Positions 28,481-36,576 of a stretch of 64,000 bases of DNA are shown here, in pieces. Every line of letters begins with the position of its first letter. Position 1 is the stretch's first letter. Below the pieces are notes generated by a model, which saw only the letters and a program-made list of their open reading frames with translations, was not told the origin of the DNA and searched no databases. Source of the stretch: Muricauda sp. SCSIO 65647 (GTDB taxonomy: Bacteria; Bacteroidota; Bacteroidia; Flavobacteriales; Flavobacteriaceae); assembly GCF_021534965.1 (NCBI RefSeq), contig NZ_CP091037.1, positions 3,727,501 through 3,791,500 on the forward strand, in the 5' to 3' direction. A program made the translations under genes and the position numbers.

Positions 28481-28574
28481 GGCAAGCTACCTACATCGCA
28501 CCGCTACGACCACATACCCTTGCTGCGTTCCCGCCCTGGGGGATTCTGCAGGAGCTGGTCGTGTAGGACTTGCC
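28481..28574 (-). ncRNA. ffs: Signal recognition particle RNA, small bacterial type
   Basis: On the minus strand the transcript starts GGCAAG and ends CUUGCC, which pair. Inner pairs include CCUAC with GUAGG and GACCA with UGGUC. The apical domain carries CCCAGGGCGGGAACGCAGC followed by AAGGG, i.e. the GGAA-type tetraloop region and the asymmetric loop bound by Ffh. At about 94 nucleotides the size is right for 4.5S-like RNA without an Alu domain. It has its own consensus promoter (28579-28608) and a U-tract terminator (28474-28480), making a complete independent unit. It acts with Ffh in cotranslational membrane targeting. Confidence 0.93.
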
Positions 28575-28602
28575 TATGCAAATATACGACCTTTTAAATT
28601 TG
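28570..28602 (+). promoter_or_regulatory. Probable promoter of the glutaminyl cyclase operon
   Basis: TTG at 28570-28572, 22 bases, then TAAATTTG at 28595-28602 (exact -7 match). It overlaps the minus-strand SRP RNA promoter almost entirely. Confidence 0.5.
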
Positions 28603-28608
28603 TGGCAA
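28579..28608 (-). promoter_or_regulatory. Consensus promoter of the SRP RNA
   Basis: On the minus strand, TTG (28608-28606), 19 bases, then TATATTTG (28586-28579). The predicted start of transcription falls at the first base of the folded RNA. Confidence 0.75.
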
Positions 28609-28674
28609 TCGCCGCACATTCTTAATTTCGGGGAGAATTCTGTTGAAGTTATACCTCTTTATATGCTTACCCGT

Positions 28675-29721
28675 ATGCTCAAAATACTACATTCTTCAAT
28701 CATTTTACTGTTCTTTTTGGCCTGTGGCGGAGAAAAAGACCCGGCCAAACTTTTTGATATACAACTTGAAGGAAACAAAAAGAAATTTCAGAAGAACCAA
28801 ACCGTTGCCGTGGTACTGAAAAACAAGAAAGACCTGCCCGTTGAAAAAGTTGAATATTCAATTGACGGAAAGACGCTTGCACTGCACGATGATAAGATCA
28901 CTTTTGATATAGAGAAACTCGGCAACAAACAACTTATGGCAAATGTGAGCTACGAAGATCGATCGGTGATCATCTCAAAGAAAATCAAGGTGCTGGCCGA
29001 AACAGGCCCTGAAGTGTATACCTACGAAATCATAAATACCTATGCCCATGACCCTTTGGCATACACCCAAGGTCTTGAGTTCAAAGGTGACACGCTTTTC
29101 GAGGGAACAGGTAAAAAGGGAAGCTCGACCCTACGAAAACTGGATTACAAAACCGGAAAGATCTTACAACAAGTCGATCTAGACGAATCGGTTTTCGGTG
29201 AGGGCATTACCATTTTGAACGATAAGCTGTACCAACTGACCTGGCAGAGCGGCATTGGCTACATCTACAATGTGAACACTTTGCAAAGACAGGCCACTTT
29301 CAACTATGGCAAAAGCAAGGTGGGCTGGGGGCTCTGCAATGACGGAAACCAGCTGTACAAAAGTGACGGCACAGAAAAAATCTGGTTACTGGATCCCGAT
29401 ACGCTTCAAGAAGAAAGCTATATCGAGACCGTTACCAACAAGTCTATTTTCAACAAGGCCAATGAACTGGAATATGTCGATGGAAAAATCTACGCCAATG
29501 TCTATCAGAAAGAGAGCATGATGATTATCGATGCCCGATCGGGCGCCATCGAAGGGGTGGTGAATTTCGGTGGACTCAAAAGCAAAGTGACCCGAGGCAA
29601 AGGGTGGGATGACCTAAATTCTGTATTGAACGGTGTGGCATATCATAAAGAACGCGGCACTTTTTTTGTCACGGGAAAAAACTGGGACAAACTCTTTGAG
29701 GTAAAAATCGTCAAAAAATAG
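28675..29721 (+). CDS. Glutaminyl-peptide cyclotransferase (plant/bacterial type), lipoprotein
   Basis: About 348 residues from the ATG at 28675, giving a lipoprotein signal with lipobox FLAC (Cys17); ATG 28663 would add four residues. After a beta-rich N-terminal domain of about 100 residues, the C-terminal part is a five-bladed beta-propeller of the glutamine cyclotransferase family: AHDPLAYTQGLEFKGDTLFE, FGEGITILNDKLYQLTW, then KANELEYVDGKIYANVYQ and a GVAYHKERGTFFVTGKNWDK end. It forms N-terminal pyroglutamate on exported proteins. It is first in a three-gene operon. Confidence 0.92.
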   Translation: MLKILHSSIILLFFLACGGEKDPAKLFDIQLEGNKKKFQKNQTVAVVLKNKKDLPVEKVEYSIDGKTLALHDDKITFDIEKLGNKQLMANVSYEDRSVIISKKIKVLAETGPEVYTYEIINTYAHDPLAYTQGLEFKGDTLFEGTGKKGSSTLRKLDYKTGKILQQVDLDESVFGEGITILNDKLYQLTWQSGIGYIYNVNTLQRQATFNYGKSKVGWGLCNDGNQLYKSDGTEKIWLLDPDTLQEESYIETVTNKSIFNKANELEYVDGKIYANVYQKESMMIIDARSGAIEGVVNFGGLKSKVTRGKGWDDLNSVLNGVAYHKERGTFFVTGKNWDKLFEVKIVKK

Positions 29722-29722
29722 T

Positions 29723-30112
29723 ATGCGCCGGTATGCTGAAACGCGAAAGGTCGTTCATGGTGATCTAGACGAACTCGATCATGTGAACAACATTCGCTAT
29801 ATACATTGGATACAGGAAATATCAAAGGCACATTGGCTATCGGCCACAAATGCAACCCTTCAAAAATTGGGCATTTGGGTAGTTAGAAAACACGACATCA
29901 CCTATTTCAAGTCGGCGCAATTGAACGATGAGCTATGTTTGGTCACCCATGTGCAACAAATGAAAGGCCCTATTTCAACAAGGGTGGTTGAAATATCGGA
30001 CAATAAAACAGGGGTTTTATTGGTTAGAGCTATAACCGATTGGTGCTTTTTAGATACACAATTGCTTAGACCAAAACGAATACCCGAAACAGTGAACAAG
30101 CTTTTTCAGTAA
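29723..30112 (+). CDS. Acyl-CoA thioesterase, 4HBT hotdog fold
   Basis: A 129-residue protein with the 4-hydroxybenzoyl-CoA thioesterase pattern: VVHGDLDELDHVNNIRYIHW, where the Asp before HVNN is the usual catalytic residue, then LGIWVVRKHDITYFKSA and TRVVEISDNKTGVLLVRA. It likely hydrolyses acyl-CoA or acyl-ACP in the cytoplasm; chain specificity is unknown. It starts one base after the stop of the cyclase gene and is followed after 12 bases by the beta-helix lipoprotein gene. Confidence 0.9.
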   Translation: MRRYAETRKVVHGDLDELDHVNNIRYIHWIQEISKAHWLSATNATLQKLGIWVVRKHDITYFKSAQLNDELCLVTHVQQMKGPISTRVVEISDNKTGVLLVRAITDWCFLDTQLLRPKRIPETVNKLFQ

Positions 30113-30124
30113 ACGGGCAGACCC

Positions 30125-31666
30125 ATGCGTAATTTTGTGCTTATACTTGTTGCCGCCATACTTTGCATAAGTGCCGGATCTTGTCGAAAAGATTTTGATT
30201 TCGAACCTAGTGAAGGTAATCTCGAATTTTCAAAAGACACCGTTTTTTTAGATACCATTTTCACCAACATCGGCAGTGCCACCTATACGCTCAAAGTGTA
30301 TAACCGTTCAAACAAAGACGTACAGTTGCCCTTTGTTGGCCTTGAGGGTGGTGAAGAAAGTGATTACCGTATAAATGTCGATGGCCTATCGGGCAAGACC
30401 TTTAGCGATATTCCCCTATTGGCAAAAGACAGTTTGTTCGTGTTCATCGAGACAACATTTGATATCTCAAGTGTGGGCGAAAACGAATTTTTATATACAG
30501 ATGCCCTACTTTTTGGGGCCGGTGATCAACAACAACGTGTTGAACTGGTCACCTTGGTCAGGGATGCCATATTTCTGTACCCCAGAACACTTTCTGATGG
30601 CACCAAAGAAACACTGTTGCTCGGTCTTGATGAGGAAGGAGATGAAATACGTATTGAAGGATTTTTTCTTGAAGATGATGAGCTGCGCTTCACTGACGAA
30701 AAACCATATGTCATTTATGGATATGCGGCCGTTGACGAAGGAAATACATTGACAGTCGATGCCGGCGCACGTGTCCATTTTCACCAAAATTCGGGCATTC
30801 TGGTCACTTCGGGCGCTTCAATACAAATCAACGGCGCGCTGAGTGAAGATGGTGAACTACTCGAAAACGAGGTGATTTTTGAGGGAGATCGATTAGAACC
30901 TGGCTACGCCGACCTATCTGGCCAATGGGGCACTATTTGGTTGGCCGAAGGAAGCATTTCAAATCACATCGAATATTTGACCTTAAAAAATGCCACGGTC
31001 GGTTTGTTGGTAGAGGGTAATGCCGAATCAAGTGAAGCAAAGCTCATTCTAAAAAGCACACAGATTTTCAATAGTTCAAGTATAAACCTGTGGGCACGTA
31101 ACTCATATATCAATGCCGAGAATTTAGTACTTGGCAATGCCGGACAGAGCGCACTTTATTGCAGCCTTGGCGGAAGATATGATTTTGCGCATGCGACCAT
31201 TGCCAATTATTGGAATACGGGTTTTAGAAATAGCCCTGCCGTGTTGATCGATAATTTTGAAGAAACCCCGACACAAACGTTAGGTGGTGACTTGAATTCG
31301 ACAAAATTCTCAAACTGTATCATAGATGGCAACAGGGATATTGAGCTGTTATTGAACAGAGACGATAGATATGGTTTTGAATTTGCCTTCGAAAACTGCT
31401 TGATCAAGTTCAATGATGTGAATGAAATATATACGAACAACCCCTTGTTCAATTTTGAAGACACGTCTAACTATCGAGACATCCTCTTAAATGGCAATAC
31501 CCTTTTTGTGGGCCCCAATGAAAATGATTTTCGTATCACCGTAGATTCTGGGGCCATCGATTTTGGTGACGCCAATACGGCACTGCTGGTCCCCTTTGAC
31601 ATCATGGGCAATGATCGCACACCTACCCCCGATGCAGGAGCCTACGAATATGTTCTCGGGCAATAG
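30125..31666 (+). CDS. Right-handed beta-helix lipoprotein
   Basis: A 513-residue protein with lipobox SAGSC (Cys20). After a beta-sandwich-like N-terminal domain (about 30-140, with FTNIGSATYTLKVYNRSNKD) it turns into repeated short strands with Asn ladders, such as VDAGARVHFHQNSGILVTSG, IEYLTLKNATVGLLVEGNAE and KFSNCIIDGNRDIELLLNRD. These are typical of parallel beta-helix surface proteins. The end GNDRTPTPDAGAYEYV is a hallmark of this Bacteroidota lipoprotein group. It is probably on the cell surface; binding or catalytic role unknown. Confidence 0.85.
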   Translation: MRNFVLILVAAILCISAGSCRKDFDFEPSEGNLEFSKDTVFLDTIFTNIGSATYTLKVYNRSNKDVQLPFVGLEGGEESDYRINVDGLSGKTFSDIPLLAKDSLFVFIETTFDISSVGENEFLYTDALLFGAGDQQQRVELVTLVRDAIFLYPRTLSDGTKETLLLGLDEEGDEIRIEGFFLEDDELRFTDEKPYVIYGYAAVDEGNTLTVDAGARVHFHQNSGILVTSGASIQINGALSEDGELLENEVIFEGDRLEPGYADLSGQWGTIWLAEGSISNHIEYLTLKNATVGLLVEGNAESSEAKLILKSTQIFNSSSINLWARNSYINAENLVLGNAGQSALYCSLGGRYDFAHATIANYWNTGFRNSPAVLIDNFEETPTQTLGGDLNSTKFSNCIIDGNRDIELLLNRDDRYGFEFAFENCLIKFNDVNEIYTNNPLFNFEDTSNYRDILLNGNTLFVGPNENDFRITVDSGAIDFGDANTALLVPFDIMGNDRTPTPDAGAYEYVLGQ

Positions 31667-31791
31667 GCGACGAAAATTCTTGTTAAAAAATTGAAAATCA
31701 GGTTTTTTTGCAGGAAAACCACAGTTTTTTTAAGGTAAAAATGCAATCGTTATTTTTTGGTACTTAGTAACTTGCGGCTAGCGAAGATGCT

Positions 31792-32523
31792 ATGGACTAT
31801 ACGTACGCCATAATCGATTCTGACGCTGCCACTCACCTACAACTGCAATTGCAATTGCAAGAATATGGTGATTTCAGCTGTACGGCCACGGCCCAAAATA
31901 TCAATGAAGGCTTGAACGCCATCTTGAAGTTTTTGCCCGATGTGGTAATCGTAAACCTGAGCAATGAAACTACCGATTGTCTGCAGATGGTCGCCGAACT
32001 GCACCAATTTCTGAAAAAGATTCCACTGATGATTGGTTATGCCAAAGACAAAGACCATGCCTATGATGCGCTGAAAAGTGGTTTTTTTGATTATTGGCTG
32101 TTGCCGCATAGCGAATTTGATATACGCAAGACCATTTTTAGAATTCGCAAAGAGGTACCTGCCGATAGCGTACCCACAACCATCTGCCTAAAGTCATATC
32201 GTGATTACCATTATTTGAACACCGATGACATTCTTTATCTCAAGGCAGACAACAATACCACTGATTTTATCATGAGGGATGGTAGCACGGTAAGCGCTTA
32301 TAAGACACTCAAGACCTTCGAAAAAAAGCTACCGACAAACTTTATTCGCGTTCACCAAAGCTACATTTTGAACGGTAAGTATGTGGCGCGTATCAATTAT
32401 GGCAAGTCGATCTGTACGCTGAAGAACGACAAAAGTCAGCTACCTTTTTCTAAGTCGTACCTCGATAAAATCGATGCCTTGAAGAACATGCTCTCCAAAA
32501 ACAGCATCAAGGCATCTGAATAA
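31792..32523 (+). CDS. LytTR-type response regulator with an aspartate-less receiver
   Basis: A 243-residue protein. Residues 1-115 are a receiver-like domain, YAIIDSDAATH to FFDYWLLPHSEFD. The phospho-acceptor Asp is Asn55 (DVVIVNLSN) and the conserved Lys before Pro is Leu104 (WLLPH), so phosphorylation is not expected. Residues about 130-235 form a LytTR DNA-binding domain: LNTDDILYLKADNNTTDFIM, FIRVHQSYILNGKYV and QLPFSKSYLDKI. It stands alone, upstream of a 13-base inverted repeat and a micro-lipoprotein gene. A QLQLQLQ stretch at 17-23 reflects a short CAATTG-type DNA repeat. Confidence 0.88.
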   Translation: MDYTYAIIDSDAATHLQLQLQLQEYGDFSCTATAQNINEGLNAILKFLPDVVIVNLSNETTDCLQMVAELHQFLKKIPLMIGYAKDKDHAYDALKSGFFDYWLLPHSEFDIRKTIFRIRKEVPADSVPTTICLKSYRDYHYLNTDDILYLKADNNTTDFIMRDGSTVSAYKTLKTFEKKLPTNFIRVHQSYILNGKYVARINYGKSICTLKNDKSQLPFSKSYLDKIDALKNMLSKNSIKASE

Positions 32524-32591
32524 TCAAATTCTAGCAAATCGTTAACATTTACTAACAGACCTGGTGTATTTGCTCATACATTCAAATACGG

Positions 32592-32623
32592 TTGGTGTTA
32601 AAACCAAGTAATTTCTTAGTTTG
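32592..32623 (+). promoter_or_regulatory. Possible promoter of the 54-residue lipoprotein gene
   Basis: TTG at 32592-32594, 21 bases, then TTAGTTTG at 32616-32623, one base off TAnnTTTG. The -7-like element lies inside the 13-base inverted repeat. Confidence 0.35.
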
Positions 32624-32636
32624 TAAGAAATTACTT
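32606..32636. repeat. 13-base perfect inverted repeat, candidate operator
   Basis: The left arm aagtaatttctta (32606-32618) and right arm taagaaattactt (32624-32636) are perfect complements around GTTTG. No T-run follows, so it does not look like a terminator. It overlaps the putative -7 element and ends 38 bases before the ATG of the small lipoprotein gene. Confidence 0.65.
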
Positions 32637-32674
32637 AACAATCTAATTTTTAACACTTTAAACGAGACACGAAA

Positions 32675-32839
32675 ATGAGAAAGACACTTGGTATTTTGGC
32701 CCTATTGGTATTTGGGCTGGGGACGATTGCTTGTGAAGCCGAAACCAATTTGGAGGAGACTGAAGCCCTGTTTGAGAATTTAGATGATACGGCCTGCGAT
32801 GGATGTGGAAGTTCCTCTAGTGATAGAGATGGCCAGTAA
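32675..32839 (+). CDS. 54-residue lipoprotein with a C-terminal CxxC (novel small gene)
   Basis: ATG at 32675, TAA at 32837-32839. The peptide has a good lipoprotein signal (MRKTLGILALLVFGLGTIAC, lipobox TIAC, Cys20). An acidic stretch rich in Glu follows, then the tail ACDGCGSSSSDRDGQ with Cys41 and Cys44. The mature lipopeptide would be only 35 residues. Support comes from the signal peptide, a candidate promoter with a 13-base inverted repeat upstream, and a strong terminator 24 bases after the stop. It sits between a LytTR regulator and a two-component system. I recognise no family; it could be a signal, a stress-sensing lipoprotein or a metal or thiol ligand. Confidence 0.7.
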   Translation: MRKTLGILALLVFGLGTIACEAETNLEETEALFENLDDTACDGCGSSSSDRDGQ

Positions 32840-32862
32840 CTGAACAATAATAAATTTCGAAG

Positions 32863-32902
32863 AAAAAGCCCCATGCTGGTTTCAGTATTGGGGCTTTTTT
32901 TT
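32863..32902 (+). terminator. Terminator of the 54-residue lipoprotein gene
   Basis: Stem aaaaagcccca / tggggctttttt around a 14-base loop, ending in eight T. It separates the small gene from the histidine kinase gene. Confidence 0.8.
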
Positions 32903-32929
32903 ATCTTGTAGGTAGTGTTAGCCAGACGA

Positions 32930-35047
32930 ATGAGGGAAATTACTACAAAAACCAACCTTTTCTTTAGTGCCGCCCTAATTCTTTTCATCTGGGGATGTGA
33001 ACAAAAAAAGGATTACGATCCAAAAAATCATAACGTATCAAAAGATAGCGTGGCCCTATGGATAACGGAGGCACGAAATAATGATGCGCTATTGTCAAAT
33101 CAAAAAAAGGGATTGCTCGACAAAGCATTCGAATATGCAGAGGCAAACTATTCTGACAGTGTAAAGACGAGGGCCTATTCAAAAATATCCCTGGCATTTA
33201 AAAGTCTTGGTGATACCTTGCGGTTCAAAAAAATAAATGCCGACCTGATGGTCTTGGCCCGTAAGATTGAAGACTACCAATCGTTGGGTGAGGCCCATTG
33301 GGATTTAGGAGCAATGTATAAGTTAATCAAACCCGACAGTGCCTATTACCACTATAAAGAAGCATACCAGCTTTTTTTGGAAGCGGACCTAGAGGAATCA
33401 GCAGAATACTATCCTGGCTGGATGCTATATGCCATGGCCCAAGTGAAGAATAACAACAAAGATTATATAGGAGCCGAAAAAGATATTGTAAAAGCCATCT
33501 CCTTTTTTAAAGAAAACGAAATTGAAAATAGACTATTTGATGCCTATAATCTCTTGGGGAATATTCAAATAAGACTAAACAGTTTTGATAAATCACTAGA
33601 GTATCATCTTACTGCAAAAGATTATTTAAAAGAAAATGCCACAAATTGGTTTGGCAAATTTATTTTCCACAAAAACAATGTTGCTTTCACCTACCTGCAA
33701 AAGAAAGATTATGAGAGGGCAAAAACGCTCTATGATGAGCTGATCGCTATTGATAGTTTTCAGGCCAAAGAACCAAGGTCATATGCTAGGGCCCTAAGCA
33801 GTCTTGCCTATGCCAAGTTCAAAAATGGTGATAAGAATACCGACAGTATCAAACAGTTGCTTCGCCAATCACATAAAATTTTAGATAGTTTGGGAGACAT
33901 TTATACCAAAGCCCGTAACCATGAGTTCATGGCCGAGGTACTGGCCCATGAAAGAGATACCGCCAAGGCCATACAAGAAGCATTGGCCTCTAAAACAATT
34001 GCCCAAGAGACCAACAATAATGACCGTTTGTTGAGCACTTTTGAGCTATTGACCAAAATCGATGGAAAAAACAGTGCCGCCCATGCCACAGCCTATTTCA
34101 ACCTGAACGAAGAATTGCAGGCCCAAGAGCGGAGCATTCGCGATAAGTTTGCCCGAATACAGATGGAGACCGATGAGGTCATCGAACAGAATGAGGCACT
34201 GTCAAGGCAAAAAAGAATCTGGGTCAGCGTGGCCGTGGGGCTATTGTTACTGGCCATTGCCGTTTATGTGATAATCAACCAAAGGGCAAAAAATCAAAAA
34301 CTGAAGTTTCAACAAAAGCAACAAGAAAACAACCAAGAAATCTACAACCTCATGCTGGCCCAACAAGGCAAGTTTCAAGAAGGTAAACAGTTAGAACAAA
34401 AACGAATATCAGAAGAATTACATGATGGCATATTGGGTCAAATGCTGGGTATACGGCTTATTCTTACTGGCTTGAACGAGCGTGAAGATGAGGCATCGGT
34501 CAACCAAAGGGCCGAGCTTATAGAAAAATTGCGAGAACTTGAAGAAGAGATCAGAACCATTTCGCATGAACTCAATGCCGCTTCCTACCAAAAAATTCAT
34601 AACTTTATATTGGCCATTGATGATTTGGTCAAGTCAATAGGTGAATCTGCAAAAATTAATTGCTCTTTTACCTATGATGATGAAATGGATTGGGACAAGC
34701 TTTCTGGAAATCTCAAGATCAATATGTACCGAATTGTACAAGAATCGTTGCAGAACTGTGTAAAGCACGCGAAATGCGATAATGTCTTGGTCAATTTTGA
34801 AGCACTTGACGACAACCAATTGAAAGTGACGATCAATGATGATGGCAAAGGGTTTGACATCAATAAGGGCAAGAGGGGCATCGGTTTAAAAAATGTGATT
34901 TCCCGTGTTGAAAAAATAAATGGCGTGTTGAGCATTAATAGCAAAATAGGCAAAGGCACATCGGTCACCGTAACCTTTGACAAAATATACAATACCGATA
35001 TGCCCACCGGTGAACTATTGGGATCGACCTTCGCGCAACAAACATAA
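32930..35047 (+). CDS. TPR-containing sensor histidine kinase with lipoprotein-type signal
   Basis: About 705 residues from the ATG at 32930. The N-terminus reads LFFSAALILFIWGCEQ, a lipobox-like end (Cys23), which would tether it outside the membrane. TPR-type helices fill about residues 40-400, for example YHYKEAYQLFLEADLEESAE. One transmembrane helix lies at about 428-447 and a coiled coil after it. A HisKA_3 domain follows (RISEELHDGILGQMLGIRLI, His at about 497), then HATPase_c (IVQESLQNCVKHA; GKGFDINKGKRGIGLKNV). It is the NarX/NreB type and pairs with the regulator starting 13 bases after its stop. Confidence 0.92.
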   Translation: MREITTKTNLFFSAALILFIWGCEQKKDYDPKNHNVSKDSVALWITEARNNDALLSNQKKGLLDKAFEYAEANYSDSVKTRAYSKISLAFKSLGDTLRFKKINADLMVLARKIEDYQSLGEAHWDLGAMYKLIKPDSAYYHYKEAYQLFLEADLEESAEYYPGWMLYAMAQVKNNNKDYIGAEKDIVKAISFFKENEIENRLFDAYNLLGNIQIRLNSFDKSLEYHLTAKDYLKENATNWFGKFIFHKNNVAFTYLQKKDYERAKTLYDELIAIDSFQAKEPRSYARALSSLAYAKFKNGDKNTDSIKQLLRQSHKILDSLGDIYTKARNHEFMAEVLAHERDTAKAIQEALASKTIAQETNNNDRLLSTFELLTKIDGKNSAAHATAYFNLNEELQAQERSIRDKFARIQMETDEVIEQNEALSRQKRIWVSVAVGLLLLAIAVYVIINQRAKNQKLKFQQKQQENNQEIYNLMLAQQGKFQEGKQLEQKRISEELHDGILGQMLGIRLILTGLNEREDEASVNQRAELIEKLRELEEEIRTISHELNAASYQKIHNFILAIDDLVKSIGESAKINCSFTYDDEMDWDKLSGNLKINMYRIVQESLQNCVKHAKCDNVLVNFEALDDNQLKVTINDDGKGFDINKGKRGIGLKNVISRVEKINGVLSINSKIGKGTSVTVTFDKIYNTDMPTGELLGSTFAQQT

Positions 35048-35060
35048 AATGTGATTAGTA

Positions 35061-35729
35061 TTGAAAACACTACGAATATTAGCGATAGACGACCATGAAA
35101 TGACCATGCTTGGTTATAAGTTCATCTTAGAGCGCTTGGTCTTTGATGATACCAACATCATAGTCGATACGGCAAACACCTTTGATACTGGAAAGGCCAG
35201 AATCGAAGAATCGGTGAATTCATTCAAGTATGATATTATATTTTTGGATGTTCAACTGTTTCCACCCGATGAAGACCAGCCCCATAACGGTGAAGACCTA
35301 GGTGTTTTGGCCCGTAAACTAGTGCCCGAGTCAAAGATTGTCTTTATGTCATCGTTCAGTGACAACTATAGGATCAACAGTATATTAAAGTCTGTCGACC
35401 CTGATGGCTATCTTGTAAAGACCGATATTGACCCTAAAACACTTGAAGATGCCATAAAGACCATTATTGATGGTACCCCTTACTACTCTGCAAAGGTATT
35501 GTCGGCCATTCGCAAAAAAATGTCGAACGACATCATTTTAGATGAAAAGGACAAGAAAATATTATACCACCTCTCTATTGGCACCAAAACCAAAGATCTT
35601 GAGAACCATGTCCAATTATCATCCTCTTCCATAGAGAATAGAAAGAGACACCTAAAGTCACTTTTCGGCACTGAAAACAAAAACGACCTTGCTCTTATCT
35701 TAGAAGCCAAAAAGCGAGGATTTATCTAA
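35061..35729 (+). CDS. NarL/FixJ-family response regulator
   Basis: A 222-residue regulator. The receiver has acidic residues in ILAIDDHEMT, phospho-acceptor Asp in YDIIFLDVQLF (about residue 63) and Lys in DGYLVKTDID, so it looks functional. The C-terminal HTH (about 155-222) contains DEKDKKILYHLSIGTKTKDL and SSSSIENRKRHLKSLFG, a GerE-type domain. The start is a TTG at 35061: the only nearby ATG, at 35049, runs straight into TGA. It is cotranscribed with the TPR kinase and is the likely output partner. Confidence 0.9.
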   Translation: MKTLRILAIDDHEMTMLGYKFILERLVFDDTNIIVDTANTFDTGKARIEESVNSFKYDIIFLDVQLFPPDEDQPHNGEDLGVLARKLVPESKIVFMSSFSDNYRINSILKSVDPDGYLVKTDIDPKTLEDAIKTIIDGTPYYSAKVLSAIRKKMSNDIILDEKDKKILYHLSIGTKTKDLENHVQLSSSSIENRKRHLKSLFGTENKNDLALILEAKKRGFI

Positions 35730-35773
35730 ATTCTCTTCACGAAAAAGAAGTAGCAGCTTTACTTTTATCGATT

Positions 35774-35789
35774 TTAACTTTTTTTTAAC
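35774..35789 (+). promoter_or_regulatory. TTAAC-N6-TTAAC direct-repeat box
   Basis: TTAAC at 35774-35778 and 35785-35789, 11 bases apart, with six T between. It lies 45 bases after the NarL-type regulator and about 134 bases before the next gene. No exact -7 element was found downstream at the expected place. Confidence 0.4.
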
Positions 35790-35922
35790 AATCCGTTTTT
35801 TACAAAGTCACAAAAACCCCAGAATTTTTAAGGTTTTTACCGCGTCTATAGAATTATGATTATTCTAATTTAGAATGTGCCAGTGAGGTACATTGTTTTT
35901 GAATCAGCCAAAATAGAAGCAC

Positions 35923-36576
35923 ATGGGGGGAAGATTATTGCGGAATAAATTTCATGACAAACAAATAACCGGTCTAGAGTGCTTCAGAAAAAAACTGGAA
36001 AGGCATTTCTTTTCAGATGTTTTCGTTCAGCAGATTCTTGACAAAAATGGAGTGCCGAAGATGGTGCTGAATTTTTATGCCAATTATACCCTTGCACACT
36101 GTCTTTATCATTTCAACAATGGAGATTGGGGCAATTTTGACCAAGAACAGTGCAATGTACCTGAACATAAGACAGGACTAGGGAACTTGGTAAGTGAGTT
36201 GCAAGAACAAAATCCGTTCAAGGTAGATATAGCAGAGTTGTCACTACATTTAAAAGACGTTTCGATCGTCATTTCAAAAATACATGAAGATAGCATTACC
36301 AAAGAATTTGGCAACATCATGTCGGCCATAAGTGAAAATTTCGTCTATTTCACCAAAAGCCTTTCTGAAATGCCCTATGAGATTTTTATTCCCATATTCA
36401 CCGAATTTACCTTGGTACCGCCAAACCCAACCGATAGCTTTGACCCATTCAAAAAAGATATTGGGTACTTTGACTATTGGGCACTCTACTTTGACTCAAA
36501 TGAGAACAGCGATGCGTCAATTTATGATTTGAAGAACAAAGAGATTACTTTTGGTGATTTCTTGCTACTGGGCTAA
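35923..36576 (+). CDS. Hypothetical protein downstream of the two-component system
   Basis: A 217-residue soluble protein without signal peptide or transmembrane segment. Readable segments include LARGELY aromatic stretches such as [20 protein letters not shown] and [20 protein letters not shown]. It has no recognisable domain and no repeat. A TTAAC direct repeat lies 134 bases upstream and a small palindrome attcta-att-tagaat at 35862-35876 lies closer. Its TAA overlaps the TAG of convergent glyA in the shared bases ctaa. It may be a lineage-specific gene. Confidence 0.6.
   Translation: MGGRLLRNKFHDKQITGLECFRKKLERHFFSDVFVQQILDKNGVPKMVLNFYANYTLAHCLYHFNNGDWGNFDQEQCNVPEHKTGLGNLVSELQEQNPFKVDIAELSLHLKDVSIVISKIHEDSITKEFGNIMSAISENFVYFTKSLSEMPYEIFIPIFTEFTLVPPNPTDSFDPFKKDIGYFDYWALYFDSNENSDASIYDLKNKEITFGDFLLLG

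Noticed and set aside
31840-31862. Short CAATTG-type tandem repeat at the start of the LytTR gene as a phase-variation tract
   Set aside because: The unit is six bases, so slippage keeps frame, and there are too few copies to be a convincing contingency locus.
32542-32556. Possible fifth TTAAC box (TTAAC then CTAAC) upstream of the small lipoprotein
   Set aside because: The second half-site has a mismatch and the spacing is 10 rather than 11 bases, so it was not counted.
32606-32636. Reading the 13-base inverted repeat as a terminator of the LytTR gene
   Set aside because: No T-run follows the right arm, the stem is A+T-rich, and it lies more than 80 bases after the stop; operator or leader hairpin fits better.
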